The position numbers and the translations under genes are program-made. This document shows positions 25,730-36,557 of a stretch of DNA of 64,000 bases, piece by piece. Source of the stretch: Actinoplanes sp. L3-i22 (GTDB taxonomy: Bacteria > Actinomycetota > Actinomycetes > Mycobacteriales > Micromonosporaceae); NCBI RefSeq assembly GCF_019704555.1, contig NZ_AP024745.1, forward strand, positions 9,308,501 through 9,372,500. Direction: 5' to 3'. The notes below the pieces were generated by a model. The model was not told the DNA's origin, did no database searches, and worked only from the letters and a program-made list of their open reading frames with translations. Positions within the stretch are counted from its first letter, which is position 1. Each line of letters opens with the position of its first letter.

Positions 25730-26155
25730 ATGAGCGTTGACACCTCGGCGGACCGGCACCAGTTCAATTGGCTGCTCGGCAACTTCGTACACCAGACGGA
25801 CGGTGTGCGTGACGCCGTCGCGGTGTCCTCGGACGGGCTGCTGATCGCCAGCTCGGACGGGCTGAACCGGGCCGAGGCGGACCAACTGGCCGCCATCGTC
25901 TCCAGCCTGGCCAGCCTGGCCCGCAGCGCGTCGCGCAAGTACGACTTCGACGGCCTGAAACTCATCATGATCGAGATGCACCGGGGCTTCCTGCTGGTGT
26001 CGGTCATCTCCGGTGGCAGCGTCCTCGGCGTGGTGGCCGGCAGCGAGTCCGATCTCGGCCTGGTCGGCTACGAGATCTCGCTGCTCGCCGACCGCTTCGG
26101 CGGCCTGCTCACGCCGGCGTTGATCGCAGAGTCCCGGCAACACCTACCGCGATGA
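25730..26155 (+). CDS. cvnB: CvnB-type roadblock/LC7 domain protein
   Basis: 141 residues from ATG 25730, preceded by GGAAAG at a 7-nt spacing. The same frame is open back to a GTG at 25679 overlapping the cvnA stop, but those 17 residues do not look like the family N-terminus. The protein is one roadblock/LC7 fold: a segment following FNWLLGNFVHQTDGVRDAV, then VSSDGLLIASSDGL, a hydrophobic LMIEMHRGFLLVSVISGGSVLGVV sheet and a final helix. CvnB proteins are thought to associate with CvnA and act as GTPase-activating or scaffold partners of CvnD. It overlaps the next gene by ATGA. Confidence 0.9.
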   Translation: MSVDTSADRHQFNWLLGNFVHQTDGVRDAVAVSSDGLLIASSDGLNRAEADQLAAIVSSLASLARSASRKYDFDGLKLIMIEMHRGFLLVSVISGGSVLGVVAGSESDLGLVGYEISLLADRFGGLLTPALIAESRQHLPR

Positions 26156-26562
26156 GCGGGACCAATTGGGACGCCGAGCCCGGGGCGTTGCCGTATGCGG
26201 GTAGCCGGTCGTCCGGGCTGCACTCCGGCGAGCTGGACGAGGATCCGGTGATCCGCCCGTTCATGCTCACCAACGGGCGCACCCAGCCGATGCAGGACGG
26301 CCTGCGGGTCGAGACGCTGCTGCGCGCGGCCCCGGCCGCGCTGTCGGCCCCGCTGCGCTTCGAGTCGCGGCGCATCGTCGAGCTCGCGCAGTCCCCACGG
26401 TCGGTCGCGGACCTGTCGGTGGCGCTGCGCGCGCCGCTCGGCGTGGTCCGGGTGATCGTGGCCGATCTGATCACTCAAGGATTCCTCGCCGTGGAACAAC
26501 AGCCCGAGGAGCTCTCCACCAGTTTGATCGAAAGGATCAGGGATCGTGTCCGGGCGCTCTAG
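26152..26562 (+). CDS. cvnC: CvnC-type DUF742 protein
   Basis: 136 residues. It carries the DUF742 pattern: VIRPFMLTNGRTQP near the N-terminus, LRFESRRIVELAQSP in the middle, then a winged-helix-like part SVADLSVALRAPLGVVRVIVADL followed by QGFLAVEQQ. This resembles a degenerate MarR/IclR helix-turn-helix, so DNA or protein binding is possible. It starts within the cvnB stop (ATGA) and overlaps the start of cvnD by 17 bp, so translation of all four cvn genes should be coupled. The role in conservons is poorly defined in the family. Confidence 0.9.
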   Translation: MSGTNWDAEPGALPYAGSRSSGLHSGELDEDPVIRPFMLTNGRTQPMQDGLRVETLLRAAPAALSAPLRFESRRIVELAQSPRSVADLSVALRAPLGVVRVIVADLITQGFLAVEQQPEELSTSLIERIRDRVRAL

Positions 26563-27148
26563 CGAGCCGTCGGCAGCGCACCCCATCGCTGTCAAGATCG
26601 TCATCAGCGGCGGTTTCGGGGTCGGCAAGACCACTTTCGTGGGTGCCATCTCCGAGATCGAACCGCTGGTCACCGAGGCCGAGATGACGGAGAAGTCGAT
26701 CGGTATCGACGACACGTCCGCGGTCTCCGAGAAGACCACCACCACGGTCGCCCTCGACTTCGGCCGGATCACCCTCGACGACGCGCTGCTGCTCTACCTG
26801 TTCGGCACGCCCGGGCAGGACCGCTTCGCGTTCCTCTGGGACGACCTGGTCACCGGCGCGCTCGGCGCGATCGTGCTGGTCGACACGCGGCGGATCGAGG
26901 ACTCCTTCCCCGCGATCGACTACTTCGAGGAGCACGAGATCCCGTTCATCATCGGCGTCAACCGGTTCACCGGCGCGCAACGCTTCTCCCCCGACGAGGT
27001 CCGCGACGCGCTGGGCGTCAGCGCGGGCATCCCGATGGTGGAGTGCGACGCCCGCGACCGCGAGTCGGTGAAGAACGTGCTGGTCTCGCTCACCGAGGAG
27101 GTGCTCGCCAAGCGCGCGGGCCGGGCCCGGGCGGAGTCGACGTGGTGA
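26546..27148 (+). CDS. cvnD: CvnD-type small GTPase
   Basis: 200 residues from the GTG at 26546. It has a P-loop GGFGVGKTT (near 23-31), a switch region with DDTSAVSEKTTTTVALDFG, a G3-like motif FGTPGQDR (near 89) and a degenerate G4-like GVNRFTG, the standard set for the actinomycete ATP/GTP-binding proteins annotated as CvnD. It is the output GTPase of the conservon, expected at the membrane face with CvnA and CvnB. Its stop codon overlaps the start of the lipoprotein gene that follows (GTGA). Confidence 0.92.
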   Translation: MSGRSSEPSAAHPIAVKIVISGGFGVGKTTFVGAISEIEPLVTEAEMTEKSIGIDDTSAVSEKTTTTVALDFGRITLDDALLLYLFGTPGQDRFAFLWDDLVTGALGAIVLVDTRRIEDSFPAIDYFEEHEIPFIIGVNRFTGAQRFSPDEVRDALGVSAGIPMVECDARDRESVKNVLVSLTEEVLAKRAGRARAESTW

Positions 27149-28101
27149 GGCGCGGGCTCGCCCGGGCGCTGGCCGTGCTCGGCCTCGCGGCGCTGGCCGG
27201 CTGCTCGGGCACCGAGGCGGCGATCACCCCACCGCCCGGGGCACCCGCCCAGGCCAGCTGCGGCAAGGTCAACATCGCGGTCAACCCCTGGTCCGGGTAC
27301 GCCGCCGACGCCGCCGTCGTCGGATACCTGCTCAAGACGGAGCTCGGCTGTCAGGTGGTGGCCACCCAGCTGAGCGAGACCACCTCGTGGGCGGGCCTGT
27401 CCGACGGCAGTGTCGACGTGATCCTGGAGAACTGGGGCCACGACGACCTGAAGCGCAAGTACATCGACGGCCAGAAGGTCGCCGTCGAGATGGGCCTGAC
27501 CGGCAACAAGGGCATCATCGGCTGGTACGTCCCGCCGTGGATGGCCGAGGAGTACCCGGACATCACCGACTGGACCAAGCTCAACGACCGGGTCGAGCTG
27601 TTCCGGACGGCGAAGTCCGGCGACAAGGGACAGTTCCTGGCCGGTGACCCGTCGTTCGTCACCAACGACACCGCGCTGATCACGAACCTCAAGCTGGACT
27701 ACACCATGGTCTACGCCGGCAGCGAGGACAAGCTGATCGCCGCGTTCCGGCAGGCGCAGAAGAACAAGACGCCGCTGCTCGGCTACTTCTACGAGCCGCA
27801 GTGGCTGCTGACCGACGTCAAGCTGGTGCACGTCCCGCTGCCGAGGTACACCCCCGGCTGCGACAGCGTCCCGGACAAGATCGCGTGCGACTACCAGCCG
27901 TACGACCTCGACAAGATCGGCCGGAAGGCGTTCGTCGACTCGGGCTCGCCGGCGGCCGGTTTCATCCGGAACTGGACCTGGACCAACGCCGACCAGAACG
28001 AGGTCGCCCGGGACATGACCCAGAACCACCTGTCCGCCGAGGACGCCGCCAAGAAGTGGGCCGAGGCGCACCGCACCACCTGGGAGACCTGGCTCGACTG
28101 A
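27145..28101 (+). CDS. OpuAC-type (glycine betaine/choline-binding) substrate-binding lipoprotein
   Basis: 318 residues from the GTG at 27145, which overlaps the cvnD stop (GTGA) and has GGAG 8 nt upstream. A lipoprotein signal ends in the lipobox LAGC (Cys20), so the protein should be tethered outside the membrane. The mature part has the glycine-betaine-binding fold, with the Trp-rich ligand-cage segments NPWSGY, TSWAGL, ILENWGHDD, GWYVPPWM and YEPQWLL. No permease or ATPase gene is adjacent, so it is either an orphan component of a transporter encoded elsewhere or a ligand sensor for the cvn module. The family call is firm; the ligand is inferred. Confidence 0.85.
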   Translation: MRRGLARALAVLGLAALAGCSGTEAAITPPPGAPAQASCGKVNIAVNPWSGYAADAAVVGYLLKTELGCQVVATQLSETTSWAGLSDGSVDVILENWGHDDLKRKYIDGQKVAVEMGLTGNKGIIGWYVPPWMAEEYPDITDWTKLNDRVELFRTAKSGDKGQFLAGDPSFVTNDTALITNLKLDYTMVYAGSEDKLIAAFRQAQKNKTPLLGYFYEPQWLLTDVKLVHVPLPRYTPGCDSVPDKIACDYQPYDLDKIGRKAFVDSGSPAAGFIRNWTWTNADQNEVARDMTQNHLSAEDAAKKWAEAHRTTWETWLD

Positions 28102-28118
28102 GCGGACCGACGGGAAGG

Positions 28119-28152
28119 CCGGGTGACGGGCGCCGCGACGCCCGCCACCCGG
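28119..28152. terminator. Bidirectional hairpin between convergent genes
   Basis: CCGGGTG-A-CGGGCG pairs with CGCCCG-C-CACCCGG around a 6-nt loop (13 pairs, one mismatch). It fills the 54-bp gap between the lipoprotein gene and the convergent cholesterol oxidase gene. Confidence 0.75.
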
Positions 28153-28155
28153 ACG

Positions 28156-31504
<3,349 letters not shown>

Positions 31505-31527
31505 GTGAGCTCCTCGGACGTTGGAGC

Positions 31528-31541
31528 TATAACGCGTTCTA
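31528..31541. promoter_or_regulatory. KstR-type operator upstream of the kstD-choD pair
   Basis: TATAACGCGTTCTA matches TnnAACnnGTTnnA at every fixed base, 23 bp from the kstD-like start, in the short gap after the LLM oxidoreductase gene. Confidence 0.85.
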
Positions 31542-31566
31542 CTATCGATCCGCGCTGCCCATGATG

Positions 31567-32592
31567 TCAAAGGGATCCGTCTATGAGAACGTGTTTCAAC
31601 TCCACGACTTCCTTGACCCGTTCCGCGCGGGTTGCCGCCAGCGGCGAGACCAGCAGCGTGGTCACGCCCGCAGCGGCCAGCCGGGCAACCCGGTCGCGCA
31701 GGTCGGCCGGTGGTCCGACCAGCGCCGTCGCGTGCACCAGCCGCTCGGGAACGGCCGCGGCCGCCTCGGCCCGCCGGCCGCTCCGGAACAGCTCCCGGAT
31801 CGTCGCCGTCTCGGCCACGTAGCCGTACCGGCGGACCAGGTCGCCGGCGAAGGTCCCCATCCCGCCGATGTAGAGGGCCAGCTGAGCGCGATGCCGAGCC
31901 AGCAGGTGGTCGGTGGGCTCGGCCACCGCGAACGGCAGCGGCACCATGACGTCCAGCGGCCCGAGCGCCGGGTCCCGGCGCGCGCGACCCTCGGCGAGCG
32001 CCGGGCCGAACACCTCCGGCGACACCGCCGGGTCGAGGAAGAGCGCCTGCCAGCCGTCGGCGATCTCGGCCGCGAGGGCGACGTTGCGCGGTCCCATGGC
32101 GGCCAGCAGGATCGGGATGCGGTCGCGGACCGGCCGGTTGATCAGCTTCAGGGGCCGGGCGGGCGGCAGCGGGATCCGGTAGCGCTCCCCCTCGTGCACC
32201 AGCGTCTCCCGCCGCCACACCCGTCGGCAGATCTCCACGATCTCCCTGGTCCGGGCCAGCGGCGCGTCGTACGCGACCCCGTGAAAGCCCTCGATCACCT
32301 GCGGGCCGGAGGCGCCGAGGCCGAGCGAGAACCGCCCGCCGGAGACGTAGTCGAGGCCGGCCGCGGTCATCGCGGTCAGCGTCGGTGTCCGGGTGTAGAG
32401 CTGCATCACCCCGGAGGCCAGCTCCATCCGGGTGGTGCGGGCGGCGAGGTAGCCGAGCTGGCTGACCGCGTCGAAGCTGTACGCCTCGGGCACCACCACC
32501 AGGTCGGCGCCGGCCGCCTCGAACTCGGCGACCTCGTCCACCGCCTGCGCGAAGCCCTCCCCGCCGTAGCCGAGCTGAATGCCCAGCCGCAT
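31567..32592 (-). CDS. LLM-class F420-dependent oxidoreductase (Rv3520c-like)
   Basis: 341 residues forming a luciferase-like TIM barrel (MRLGIQLGYGGEGF start, VVVPEAYSFDAVSQLGYLA, GRFSLGLGASGPQVIEGFHG, ILLAAMGPRNVALAAEIADGW). These features match actinobacterial F420-dependent oxidoreductases of the type represented by mycobacterial Rv3520c, which belongs to the KstR regulon. The substrate is unknown; a steroid intermediate is likely from context. It starts 1 bp after the stop of the alcohol dehydrogenase gene, so the two are co-transcribed from the KstR box at 33705-33718. Confidence 0.82.
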   Translation of the reverse strand: MRLGIQLGYGGEGFAQAVDEVAEFEAAGADLVVVPEAYSFDAVSQLGYLAARTTRMELASGVMQLYTRTPTLTAMTAAGLDYVSGGRFSLGLGASGPQVIEGFHGVAYDAPLARTREIVEICRRVWRRETLVHEGERYRIPLPPARPLKLINRPVRDRIPILLAAMGPRNVALAAEIADGWQALFLDPAVSPEVFGPALAEGRARRDPALGPLDVMVPLPFAVAEPTDHLLARHRAQLALYIGGMGTFAGDLVRRYGYVAETATIRELFRSGRRAEAAAAVPERLVHATALVGPPADLRDRVARLAAAGVTTLLVSPLAATRAERVKEVVELKHVLIDGSL

Positions 32593-32593
32593 G

Positions 32594-33682
32594 TCAGGCG
32601 CCCGGGTCCGAGACGATCACCTGGCGGATCACATCGCCCCGGCCGAGCGCGGCGAGCGCCTCGTCGGCCTGCTCCAGCCGCAGCCGGTGCGAGATCATGC
32701 CCGCCAGGTCCAGCCGCCCGGCCCGCCACAACGCGATGAGCTTCGGGAAGTCCCGCGGGGGGTACGCCGATCCGTACAGCGAAGGAATGATCCGCTTTCC
32801 CTCGAAGAGCAGTTCGAAGGGGTTGAACTCGACCAGGTGCTCGGCCCGGCCGGCGCCGACCACGACGACCGTGCCGCCGCGGCGGGCCGCGGTCCAAGCA
32901 GTGCGCAGGGTCTGCGGGAGGGCCACCACGTCGAAGGCGTAATCGAAGCCCTCGCCGCCGGTGATCCCGGTGACCAGGTCGCTGAGCTGCTCGGGAGCGA
33001 CCGCGTGGGTGGCGCCGAAGCGGCGGGCCACGTCGAGCTTGGCCGGCACGGTGTCGACGGCGGCGATGATCGCGGCGCCGGAGACCCGGGCGCCCTGGAT
33101 CGCGGCGATGCCGACGCCACCGCAGCCGATCACCACGACGGTGTCGCCCGGCCGGACCCGGGCGGTGTTGACGACGGCGCCGACCCCGGTCATCACGCCA
33201 CAGCCGACCAGCGCGGCCACGTCGTAGGGCACGTCGGCCTCGATCGGCACGGCGCCGATCCGTGGCACCACCATCTCCTCGGCGAACGCGCCGCACCCGG
33301 CCATCCCGAAGATCGGCAGGTCGCCGGCCATGAACCGGGGCAGCGCGTAGCCGGCCATCACGTGGGTCATGCACAGGAACGGCTCGCCGCGCCGGCACTC
33401 GGCGCAGGTGCCGCAGGAGGGCAGCCAGTTCACGATCACCCGGTCGCCGGCGGCCAGGTCGTCCACCCCGTCGCCGACCTCGATCACGTCACCGGCCGCC
33501 TCGTGGCCGAGCACCGCGGGCATCGGCTGGGGCAGGCCGCCGTCACGGGCGGACTGATCGGAGTGGCAGACCCCGGCCGCGCGCACGCGGATCCGGATCT
33601 CGCCCGGGCCCGGCCCGAGCACCGTCACATCGTCGCGAATGTCGAGTTTCTCGCCCAGATCGTGGAGTACCGCGGCCCGCAC
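32594..33682 (-). CDS. Zinc-dependent alcohol dehydrogenase (MDR family)
   Basis: 362 residues from GTG 33682, with GGGAGG 7 nt upstream. Catalytic zinc ligands are seen in GVCHSD and GHEAAG. The structural zinc site is CGTCAECRRGEPFLC. The coenzyme loop VIGCGGVGIAAIQGA is near 185. It is a class III/NDMA-type-like medium-chain dehydrogenase that would oxidise an alcohol (perhaps a sterol side-chain or ring hydroxyl) with NAD(P). It is first in a two-gene unit with the LLM oxidoreductase, under a perfect KstR box 22 bp upstream, and divergent from the KstR2-like regulator. Substrate unproven. Confidence 0.85.
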   Translation of the reverse strand: MRAAVLHDLGEKLDIRDDVTVLGPGPGEIRIRVRAAGVCHSDQSARDGGLPQPMPAVLGHEAAGDVIEVGDGVDDLAAGDRVIVNWLPSCGTCAECRRGEPFLCMTHVMAGYALPRFMAGDLPIFGMAGCGAFAEEMVVPRIGAVPIEADVPYDVAALVGCGVMTGVGAVVNTARVRPGDTVVVIGCGGVGIAAIQGARVSGAAIIAAVDTVPAKLDVARRFGATHAVAPEQLSDLVTGITGGEGFDYAFDVVALPQTLRTAWTAARRGGTVVVVGAGRAEHLVEFNPFELLFEGKRIIPSLYGSAYPPRDFPKLIALWRAGRLDLAGMISHRLRLEQADEALAALGRGDVIRQVIVSDPGA

Positions 33683-33704
33683 CTCGCCACCTCCCTCAAG
33701 GAAT

Positions 33705-33718
33705 TAGAACACGTTCTA
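33705..33718. promoter_or_regulatory. KstR-type operator, fully palindromic
   Basis: TAGAACACGTTCTA matches TnnAACnnGTTnnA and is a perfect palindrome. It lies in the divergent gap between the alcohol dehydrogenase (minus) and the KstR2-like gene (plus). Confidence 0.9.
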
Positions 33719-33741
33719 CGCTAGGCGGAGGCGCGCGCCCG

Positions 33742-33755
33742 AGCAAGCGATTGGT
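33742..33755. promoter_or_regulatory. KstR2-type operator (one mismatch) upstream of kstR2
   Basis: AGCAAGCGATTGGT matches AnCAAGnnCTTGnT except A for C at position 9. It lies 22 bp before the GTG at 33778, consistent with autoregulation, as known for mycobacterial kstR2. Confidence 0.75.
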
Positions 33756-33777
33756 CGGGTGGGCCATAATCGGCCAG

Positions 33778-34383
33778 GTGACGACCACGAAGAAGGCGGC
33801 GCCGCCGTCGGAGCGCCGGACCCATCTGATCCGGCTGGCCGCCGACCTGTTCGCGGAGAAGGGATTCCGGGCCACCACGGTCCGGGAGATCGCGGACGCC
33901 GCCGGCATCCTGTCCGGCAGTCTCTACCACCACTTCGACTCCAAGGAGTCGATCGGCGACGAGATCCTGCGCGGGTTCCTCGACGACGTGCTCGGCGGTT
34001 ACCGCGAGGCGGTCGCGGGCGTCGACGACCCTCGCGCCGCGATCGAGCGGATGGTGCGCTTCAGCACGGCGGCGCTGAGCCGGCACCGGGCCGCGCTCAC
34101 CATGCTGCAGAACGACTGGGCCTATTTCAGTGCCCAGAAACGCTTCGCCTATCTGCGTACGGCGATGAAGGAGATCGAGCAGACGTGGCTCGACCAGTTG
34201 GAGCGGGGCAAGCAGGACGGCCAGTTCCGTCCCGATCTCGACGCCCGGCTGGCCTACCGCCTGCTGCGCGACATCCTCTGGATCCCCACGTCGTGGAAGC
34301 AGGCGCGGGGGAAGTCGTGGAGCACCGACGAGATCGTCGACGGTCTGCTCCGGCTGCTTTTCGACGGCATCATCGCGCGCTGA
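33778..34383 (+). CDS. kstR2: KstR2-like TetR-family repressor of the C/D-ring (HIP) genes
   Basis: 201 residues from the GTG at 33778. An in-frame GTG at 33751 would place the operator inside the gene, and the shorter form matches the roughly 200-residue mycobacterial KstR2. The helix-turn-helix region ATTVREIADAAGILSGSLYHHF is almost identical in pattern to KstR2 (ATTVRDIADGAGILSGSLYHHF in M. tuberculosis, from memory), and the rest is colinear (FRPDLDARLAYRLLRD). KstR2 is known to be released from DNA by the CoA thioester of HIP, the C/D-ring intermediate. Three KstR2-type boxes nearby (33742, 34400, 38846) define a likely regulon: itself, the SDR pair, and echA20-ipdABC with the divergent SDR. 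Confidence 0.88.
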   Translation: MTTTKKAAPPSERRTHLIRLAADLFAEKGFRATTVREIADAAGILSGSLYHHFDSKESIGDEILRGFLDDVLGGYREAVAGVDDPRAAIERMVRFSTAALSRHRAALTMLQNDWAYFSAQKRFAYLRTAMKEIEQTWLDQLERGKQDGQFRPDLDARLAYRLLRDILWIPTSWKQARGKSWSTDEIVDGLLRLLFDGIIAR

Positions 34384-34399
34384 CGGTGTTACCGTACCA

Positions 34400-34413
34400 A
34401 GCAAGCGCTTGGG
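34400..34413. promoter_or_regulatory. KstR2-type operator (one mismatch) before the SDR operon
   Basis: AGCAAGCGCTTGGG matches AnCAAGnnCTTGnT except for the last base. It ends 9 bp before the ATG at 34423 and overlaps the ribosome site GGGAGG (34411-34416), so a bound repressor would occlude the start region. Confidence 0.8.
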
Positions 34414-34422
34414 AGGTTCGCC

Positions 34423-35175
34423 ATGGGCCGTCTGGACGGCAAGGTCGCTCTCATCACCGGCGGGGCCCGCGGCATGGGCAAGTCGCACGCCCGGCACTTC
34501 GCCGCCGAGGGCGCCCGGGTGGTGCTCGGGGACGTGCTCGACGACAAGGGCGCGGCGGTCGCCGCGGGGCTCGGTGGTGTCTACGTGCACCACGACGTGA
34601 CCAGCGAGGCGGACTGGGCCGCCGCGATCCGGGCCACGCTCGACGCGTACGGGAGAATCGATGTTCTGGTCAACAACGCCGGCATCCTGAGGCACGGGCC
34701 GATCGCCGAGATGGACCCGGCCGAGTTCCGCCGGGTCCTCGACGTGAACCTGGTCGGCTGCTGGCTCGGCGTGCACTTCGCCGCGCCGCCGATGATCGCG
34801 GCCGGCGGCGGCTCGATCGTGAACGTGTCGTCGATCGAGGGTTTCGCCGGCGCGGCCGGCCTGTCGGCGTACAGCGCCAGCAAGTTCGGCATCCGCGGCA
34901 TCACCCGGTCCGCGGCGCAGGAGCTCGGCCCGTCCGGCATCCGGGTCAACTCGGTGCACCCCGGCGGCGTGATGACCTCGATGGCGATCGCCGCCGCCGA
35001 GCATCTGACCGGCGTCGACCCGGCCGCGTTCCTCAAGTCGCTGCCGATCGCCCGGTTCGCCGAGCCGATCGAGATCTCCCGGCTGGTCGCGTTCCTCGCC
35101 TCGGACGAGTCGTCCTACACGACCGGCGCCGAGTTCCTCGCCGACGGCGGGCTGCTGGCCGGGCCGGGATACTGA
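34423..35175 (+). CDS. SDR, 3-alpha(20-beta)-hydroxysteroid dehydrogenase-like (Rv2002/FabG3-like)
   Basis: 250 residues. Classical SDR: coenzyme loop TGGARGMG (13-20), NNAG (near 87), catalytic Ser in NVSSIEG and Tyr-Lys in YSASK, and a C-terminal TTGAEFLADGG. The combination LDGKVALITGGARGMGKSH and ASDESSYTTGAEF is very close to mycobacterial Rv2002, a 3-alpha,20-beta-hydroxysteroid dehydrogenase. GGGAGG sits 6 nt before the ATG. It is the first gene of a three-gene plus-strand unit (SDR, SDR, flavin-binding protein) behind a KstR2-type box, so it likely acts on a late ring intermediate; the exact substrate is not known. Confidence 0.86.
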   Translation: MGRLDGKVALITGGARGMGKSHARHFAAEGARVVLGDVLDDKGAAVAAGLGGVYVHHDVTSEADWAAAIRATLDAYGRIDVLVNNAGILRHGPIAEMDPAEFRRVLDVNLVGCWLGVHFAAPPMIAAGGGSIVNVSSIEGFAGAAGLSAYSASKFGIRGITRSAAQELGPSGIRVNSVHPGGVMTSMAIAAAEHLTGVDPAAFLKSLPIARFAEPIEISRLVAFLASDESSYTTGAEFLADGGLLAGPGY

Positions 35176-35176
35176 G

Positions 35177-36064
35177 ATGGGGTCCCTCGACGGCAGGATC
35201 GCCGTGGTCACCGGCGCCGGCCAGGGCCTCGGCGCGGCGGAGGCCCGAGCGCTGGCCGGCGAAGGCGCCCGTGTCGTGCTCAACGACCTGCCCGGCCCCG
35301 GGCTCGACGAGGTGGCCGCGGAGATCCCGGAGGCCGCGGTCTGCCCCGGCGACATCGCCGAGTGGTCGACCGGGGAGGCGCTGCTGGCCGCGTTCGGCGG
35401 AATCGACATCCTGATCAACAACGCCGGGGTGCTGCGCGATCGGATGATCTTCTCGATGTCCGAGCAGGAGTGGGACACCGTGATCCGGGTGCACCTGCGC
35501 GGGCACTTCGTGACCACGCGGCTGGCCACGGCGCACTGGCGGGAGCGGAGCAAGGCGGCCGGTGGCCCGGTCTACGCCCGGATCGTGAACACCGCCTCCG
35601 AGGCCTTCCTGCTCGGCTCCGCCGGGCAGCCCAACTACGCCGCCGCCAAGGGCGGGATCGTCGCGCTCACCCTGGCCACCGCGCGCGGCTGTGAGCGGTA
35701 CGGCGTGCGCGCCAACGCCATCTGCCCGCGCGCCCGGACAGCGATGACCGGCTCCCTGATGGGCCCGTCGCCGGACGGTCCCGACCCGCTCTCCCCCGAT
35801 CGCGTCGCGCCGCTGGTCACCTACCTGGCCGGGCCCGCCGGGGAACGGATCACCGGGGAGGTCTTCGTGGCGCACGGCGACGTGGTGGCGCTGCTCGGGC
35901 CGCCGACGGTCCGGGCCGCCTTCCACGCCCCGGGCGGGCAGTGGACTCTCGACGAGCTGGACGCCACGCTGGGCAAGGTCTTCACCGCCGGCCCGCCGCG
36001 CCCCGGCTTCGTCTGCGCGGAGACGCTGCCGCTGGCCGGCGAGACCTTCGGGGAGGCCCCGTGA
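35177..36064 (+). CDS. SDR oxidoreductase with C-terminal extension (Hsd4A/Rv3548c-like)
   Basis: 295 residues, starting 1 bp after the previous stop. Coenzyme loop TGAGQGLG (12-19), NNAGVLRDRM (near 84), Ser in VNTASEA and Tyr-Lys in NYAAAK. About 60 extra residues at the C-terminus (TLDELDATLGKVFTAG) resemble the extended SDRs that act as 3-hydroxyacyl-CoA dehydrogenases in peroxisomal-type beta-oxidation and steroid side-chain or HIP degradation. The role as a hydroxyacyl-CoA dehydrogenase is inference. Its stop overlaps the next start (GTGA). Confidence 0.82.
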   Translation: MGSLDGRIAVVTGAGQGLGAAEARALAGEGARVVLNDLPGPGLDEVAAEIPEAAVCPGDIAEWSTGEALLAAFGGIDILINNAGVLRDRMIFSMSEQEWDTVIRVHLRGHFVTTRLATAHWRERSKAAGGPVYARIVNTASEAFLLGSAGQPNYAAAKGGIVALTLATARGCERYGVRANAICPRARTAMTGSLMGPSPDGPDPLSPDRVAPLVTYLAGPAGERITGEVFVAHGDVVALLGPPTVRAAFHAPGGQWTLDELDATLGKVFTAGPPRPGFVCAETLPLAGETFGEAP

Positions 36065-36540
36065 AACAGCGCGACACCGTATCGATGCCCGCGTCCGAGA
36101 TCTCCGCGCTGCTGGCGGACAGCCACAAGCTGCAACTCGCCACCATCAACCCGGACGGCACGCCGCACCTGGTCAGCATGTTCTACGGGATGCGCGACGA
36201 CCGGATCGCGTTCTGGACCTACCGGGCCTCGCAGAAGGCGCGCAACCTGGCCCGCGACCCGCGGGTGACCTGCCTGGTCGAGGACGGCGACGACTACTTC
36301 GAGCTGCGCGGCGTGCAGGTGACCGGCGAGGTGACCGTGATCGGCGACCTCGCCGGGGTGACCGAGGTCGGCCGGCTCGTCGCCGCGCGGATGCCCAGCC
36401 CGGTGGTCGGCGACCTGCCGCCCGCCGAGGTGGCCGCCGCCCTGGAGCTCTACGTCGCCCACGCGGCGACCAAGCGGGTGGCCTACCTGGTCAGGCCGAC
36501 CCGGGTGATCAGCTGGGACCACCGCCGCCTCACCGGCTGA
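36061..36540 (+). CDS. Pyridoxamine-5'-phosphate-oxidase-like flavin/F420-binding protein
   Basis: 159 residues from GTG 36061, within the previous stop codon, with GGGGAGG upstream. A split beta-barrel of the FDOR/PNPOx-like type: LQLATINPDGTPHLVSMFYGM, RIAFWTYRASQKARNLARDPRVTCLVEDGDDYFELRGVQVTGEV. Such proteins bind FMN or F420 and reduce or sequester small substrates. It is the last gene of the KstR2-box operon with the two SDRs, so a reductive step in ring catabolism is plausible. Cofactor and reaction are not determined by sequence. Confidence 0.78.
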   Translation: MKQRDTVSMPASEISALLADSHKLQLATINPDGTPHLVSMFYGMRDDRIAFWTYRASQKARNLARDPRVTCLVEDGDDYFELRGVQVTGEVTVIGDLAGVTEVGRLVAARMPSPVVGDLPPAEVAAALELYVAHAATKRVAYLVRPTRVISWDHRRLTG

Positions 36541-36545
36541 GGCGG
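36525..36545. terminator. Hairpin overlapping the stop codon between convergent genes
   Basis: CCGCCTCA pairs exactly with TGAGGCGG around a 5-nt loop. The stop codon of the flavin-binding protein lies in the 3' arm. The gap to the convergent aldehyde dehydrogenase is only 17 bp. Confidence 0.5.
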
Positions 36546-36557
36546 TGGCGGGCCGGG

